Source: CAZPMT01 sp964587655
Lineage (GTDB): Bacteria; Hydrogenedentota; Hydrogenedentia; Hydrogenedentales; SLHB01
Direction of reading: 5' to 3'
Length of the DNA: 52,373 bases
Assembly: GCA_964587655.1 (NCBI GenBank)
Contig: CAZPMT010000025.1
Span: 1-52,373, forward strand
Numbering within the stretch: the first letter of the stretch is position 1; every line of letters begins with the position of its first letter. This document shows positions 50,046 to 52,373 of the stretch, piece by piece. The notes below the pieces were generated by a model that did not search any database, was not told the origin of the DNA, and saw only the letters and a list, made by a program, of their open reading frames with translations. The position numbers were made by a program, and so were the translations under genes.

Positions 50046-52346
50046 ATGATTCAGATGCTGTCCTTGCTCTTGCAGGTAGTTGTCATAGCAGGTCCATCTT
50101 CAGGAGCCAAGTCAACTGGGGATGCTGTCGCGATGAAACTCCAGGATTTTCCACTGTGTCACGTACGTCTGCTCGAAGGCCGTCTCCAGGAGGAACAGGA
50201 ACGGAATCGCGCTTATCTGCACGATCTCGATGCGGATCGTCTGCTGTATTCGTTCCGGAAGAACGCCGGGCTTCCCGCGCCTGGCGAACCTTATGGCGGA
50301 TGGGAGGCGCCGGCGTGCGAGGTTCGCGGCCATTTCGTGGGGCATTTCTTGTCGGCGTGCGCGCTGATGTACGCGTCGACCGGCGACAAGGCGCTCAAAG
50401 CGAAGGCGGATGGAATCGTATCGGAGTTCGCGAAGTGCCAGCAGGCGCTCGGCGGCGAGTACTTGTCGGCGTTCCCCGAATCGTTCTTTGATCGCGTCGA
50501 GACGGGTCAACCCGTCTGGGTTCCGTACTACACGATGCACAAGATCATGGCCGGGCTGTATGACGTGCGCACCCTGTGCGGAAACGCGGAGGCCCTCTCC
50601 GTTCTGGAAAGTATGGCGTCATATTTCAAGAAGCGAGTGGACAAACTTCCGCCTGACGTCCTCGACCGCATGTTGCGCGTGGAATTCGGCGGGATGTCCG
50701 AGGTGTTGCACAATCTTTACGCGCTGACGCGCAAGCCCGAGCATCTGGCGCTTGCGCACAAGTTCGACCAAGGCGAGTTTCTAGGGCCGCTCGCAATCGA
50801 ATGGGACAACCTGACGCGCATTCACGGCAATACACAGATCCCGAAGGTCATCGGCGCGGCGCGTCATTATGAGTTGACCGGAGACGCGCGCTACAGGGAC
50901 ATAGCGGTCTTCTTCTGGAATCAGGTGGTCAACGGACGGACGGACGCGACAGGCGGCAGCACGATGTTCGAGGCATGGCCGGAACCCGGAAAACTCGCGG
51001 ATACACTGGGCCACCTCAATCACGAAACCTGCAAGACGCATAACATGCTCAAGCTGACGCGTCATCTGCTGCAATGGACCGGCGACGTCCGTTACGCGGA
51101 TTTCTACGAACGCGCGTTCCTGAATGGCATCCTGGGTACGCAGGGGCCCCGCCCCGGCCTGCTGCAATACTACGTCGCGATGGCCCCCGGCTACCCGCGC
51201 GTCTTCGGTACGCCGGACAACTCCTTCTGGTGCTGCTACGGCACGGGCGTCGAGTCGTTCAGCAAACTCGGCGACTCGATCTACTTCCACGACGGCAAGA
51301 ACCTGTTCGTGAACCTGTTCGCGCCCTCGGAAGTGACGTGGCCGGAACAGGGAATGCGCGTCGAACAGCGCACCCGGTTCCCGGAAGAGGAGGGCACGAC
51401 CATTGTTCTGCATTTGAGGGAGTCGAAACGGTTCGCGCTGAATGTCCGCGTGCCCTACTGGGTCGCTGGCACGCCTGAGGTGAGCGTCAACGGACGCAAA
51501 CAGTCCGGCGCACGCGCGGGAGTCGGCGCCTGGATGACTGTGACGCGCACGTGGAAGGACGGCGACCGGATTGAGATCCGTCTTCCGATGCGCCTGCACA
51601 CGATGGCGCTGCCGGATGATCCGGAGCAAGTCGCGGTGTTGTACGGCCCGGTTGTGCTGGCGGGCATATTGGACCCGAGGAAAGGCGAGGATGTCTGCGT
51701 CCACGCGGTCAATGACGGTATCGTCTTGTTCGAGAGGTCGGCGCGTCCCGTGTTCTTCACCGGCGATCCCGGGAAGCCGGAGGGATGGATACAACCGGTA
51801 GCCGGAAGTCCGCTGCATTTCCAGAGCATCGGCACGGAGCCGCGCATAACCTTTGTCCCGTTTGGCGGCATTTCAGTCGAGCGTTACGGTCTCTACTGGC
51901 CGGTGGTCGCGACGTCCCCGTCGCGTTTGAAAAGCGGCGAGGACGCCGCTTCCACGCTTGATGTGGTCGCGACGTCCCCGTCGCGCTTGAAAAGCGGCGA
52001 GGACGCCACTTCCACACTTGATGTGGTCGCGCGTGACAGCGAACGGCACAAGGCGCTACTCGAAAAGGCCGGCAGATATGCACGCGAGATCGACCGCGTG
52101 TTCATCTTTCCGCGTGAAGTCGACGCCACGTGTTCAGAACGGACGCACAATCTTCAAGGCGACAAGACGTCGTCCGGCGCCGTGCCGTCCACGGCCTTCG
52201 TTTACCGTCACGCGGAGCCGGGGGGATGGTTCAGTTGGGATCTTGCGGTGCTGCCCGATCAACCGATGGAGCTTCCTTGCACGTATTGGGGCGGCGACAC
52301 GGGCCGGACCTTCGACGTGCTAGCCCGGATTTCTCACCACTTGTAA
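50046..52346 (+). CDS. GH127-type beta-L-arabinofuranosidase, with in-frame repeat insertion
   Basis: A 766-residue protein of the GH127/DUF1680 family. The Zn/catalytic residues are E327 and C329 in NHETCKTHN and C396/C397 in FWCCYGTGVESF, with the Cys nucleophile among the latter. It hydrolyses beta-L-arabinofuranosides (hydroxyproline-linked or pectic). A weak signal peptide precedes residue 25. Residues of about 620-659 are two in-frame 20-residue units, VVATSPSRLKSGEDAASTLD and VVATSPSRLKSGEDATSTLD, encoded by the family C repeat (51903-52022) and inserted in the C-terminal beta domain. The catalytic domain is untouched. The gene ends 27 bases before the window end. Confidence 0.88.
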   Translation: MIQMLSLLLQVVVIAGPSSGAKSTGDAVAMKLQDFPLCHVRLLEGRLQEEQERNRAYLHDLDADRLLYSFRKNAGLPAPGEPYGGWEAPACEVRGHFVGHFLSACALMYASTGDKALKAKADGIVSEFAKCQQALGGEYLSAFPESFFDRVETGQPVWVPYYTMHKIMAGLYDVRTLCGNAEALSVLESMASYFKKRVDKLPPDVLDRMLRVEFGGMSEVLHNLYALTRKPEHLALAHKFDQGEFLGPLAIEWDNLTRIHGNTQIPKVIGAARHYELTGDARYRDIAVFFWNQVVNGRTDATGGSTMFEAWPEPGKLADTLGHLNHETCKTHNMLKLTRHLLQWTGDVRYADFYERAFLNGILGTQGPRPGLLQYYVAMAPGYPRVFGTPDNSFWCCYGTGVESFSKLGDSIYFHDGKNLFVNLFAPSEVTWPEQGMRVEQRTRFPEEEGTTIVLHLRESKRFALNVRVPYWVAGTPEVSVNGRKQSGARAGVGAWMTVTRTWKDGDRIEIRLPMRLHTMALPDDPEQVAVLYGPVVLAGILDPRKGEDVCVHAVNDGIVLFERSARPVFFTGDPGKPEGWIQPVAGSPLHFQSIGTEPRITFVPFGGISVERYGLYWPVVATSPSRLKSGEDAASTLDVVATSPSRLKSGEDATSTLDVVARDSERHKALLEKAGRYAREIDRVFIFPREVDATCSERTHNLQGDKTSSGAVPSTAFVYRHAEPGGWFSWDLAVLPDQPMELPCTYWGGDTGRTFDVLARISHHL
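51903..52022. repeat. Two tandem 60-bp units of family C double-hairpin repeat within the GH127 gene
   Basis: Units at 51903-51962 and 51963-52022 differ at only a few positions and both keep hairpins CGCGACG-TCCC-CGTCGCG and AAGCGGCG-AGGA-CGCC(G/A)CTT. Length 60 is a multiple of three, so the reading frame is kept. The same element occurs at 3476-3542. Confidence 0.92.
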
Positions 52347-52373
52347 CAAATCGGGCCGTCAGATGTAGTATAA

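Noticed and set aside
51903..52022. CRISPR-like short tandem repeat
   Set aside because: There are only two units with no spacers, lying inside a coding frame and matching a dispersed hairpin repeat.

Overview
The window reads as about 52 kb of chromosome from a GC-rich bacterium. Its gene content is that of uncultured, polysaccharide-degrading anaerobes or microaerophiles such as Hydrogenedentota, Planctomycetota, Lentisphaerota or Sumerlaeota: DUF6807/PmoA, DUF4038, GH127, GH36, HEAT-DUF1080, Tat-exported Gfo/Idh/MocA and URO-D-like proteins beside a large rubrerythrin/desulfoferrodoxin defence cluster. This placement is inference from gene content. I saw no rRNA, tRNA or CRISPR array.

Layout. 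(1) 1-18.7 kb holds mostly plus-strand small-molecule and sugar-acid catabolism: a RhaT-like sugar permease, a URO-D family protein, two dehydrogenases, a class I-aldolase-like DapA homologue, two MBL hydrolases, the E1 beta/alpha pair of a 2-oxo-acid dehydrogenase, an amidohydrolase and an SDR epimerase. It ends in DUF6807 and DUF5060/DUF4038 glycosidase genes. A dynamin-like GTPase and a DUF2281/MazF module interrupt it. (2) 18.9-28.3 kb is a dense oxygen and peroxide defence cluster: rubredoxin, Zwf, a Fur/PerR regulator with a good Fur box, rubrerythrin, desulfoferrodoxin, ferritin, two more ferritin-like proteins, AhpC-type peroxiredoxin, flavodiiron FprA and cytochrome bd CydAB. (3) 28.4-36.3 kb has a membrane-anchored GH42-like glycosidase, a GT2 glycosyltransferase, a Tat Gfo/Idh/MocA oxidoreductase and a HEAT-DUF1080 fusion. 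(4) 36.3-42.0 kb is an accessory island. It carries a DUF4258/YgiT toxin-antitoxin pair, a 3'-terminal relic of a Gfo/Idh/MocA gene, and a compact three-gene minus-strand operon: a small unknown protein, a papain-like cysteine-protease-like protein, and a xylose-isomerase-like TIM barrel fused to a class III nucleotidyl-cyclase-like domain. Relics of a REP transposase and of a TPR membrane protein follow. (5) 42-52.4 kb has an EEP phosphodiesterase, VapBC, a GH36 alpha-galactosidase, two tandem lipoproteins that share a 267-bp identical block, and a GH127 beta-L-arabinofuranosidase.

The best candidate for an undescribed system is the operon at 37095-40942, whose cyclase-plus-putative-effector logic recalls Pycsar-type signalling but with different domains. 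A second theme is the small-repeat population. At least four sequence-unrelated double-hairpin (REPIN/MITE-like) families occur. Several copies start exactly at stop codons, and one is tandemly duplicated in frame inside the GH127 gene.
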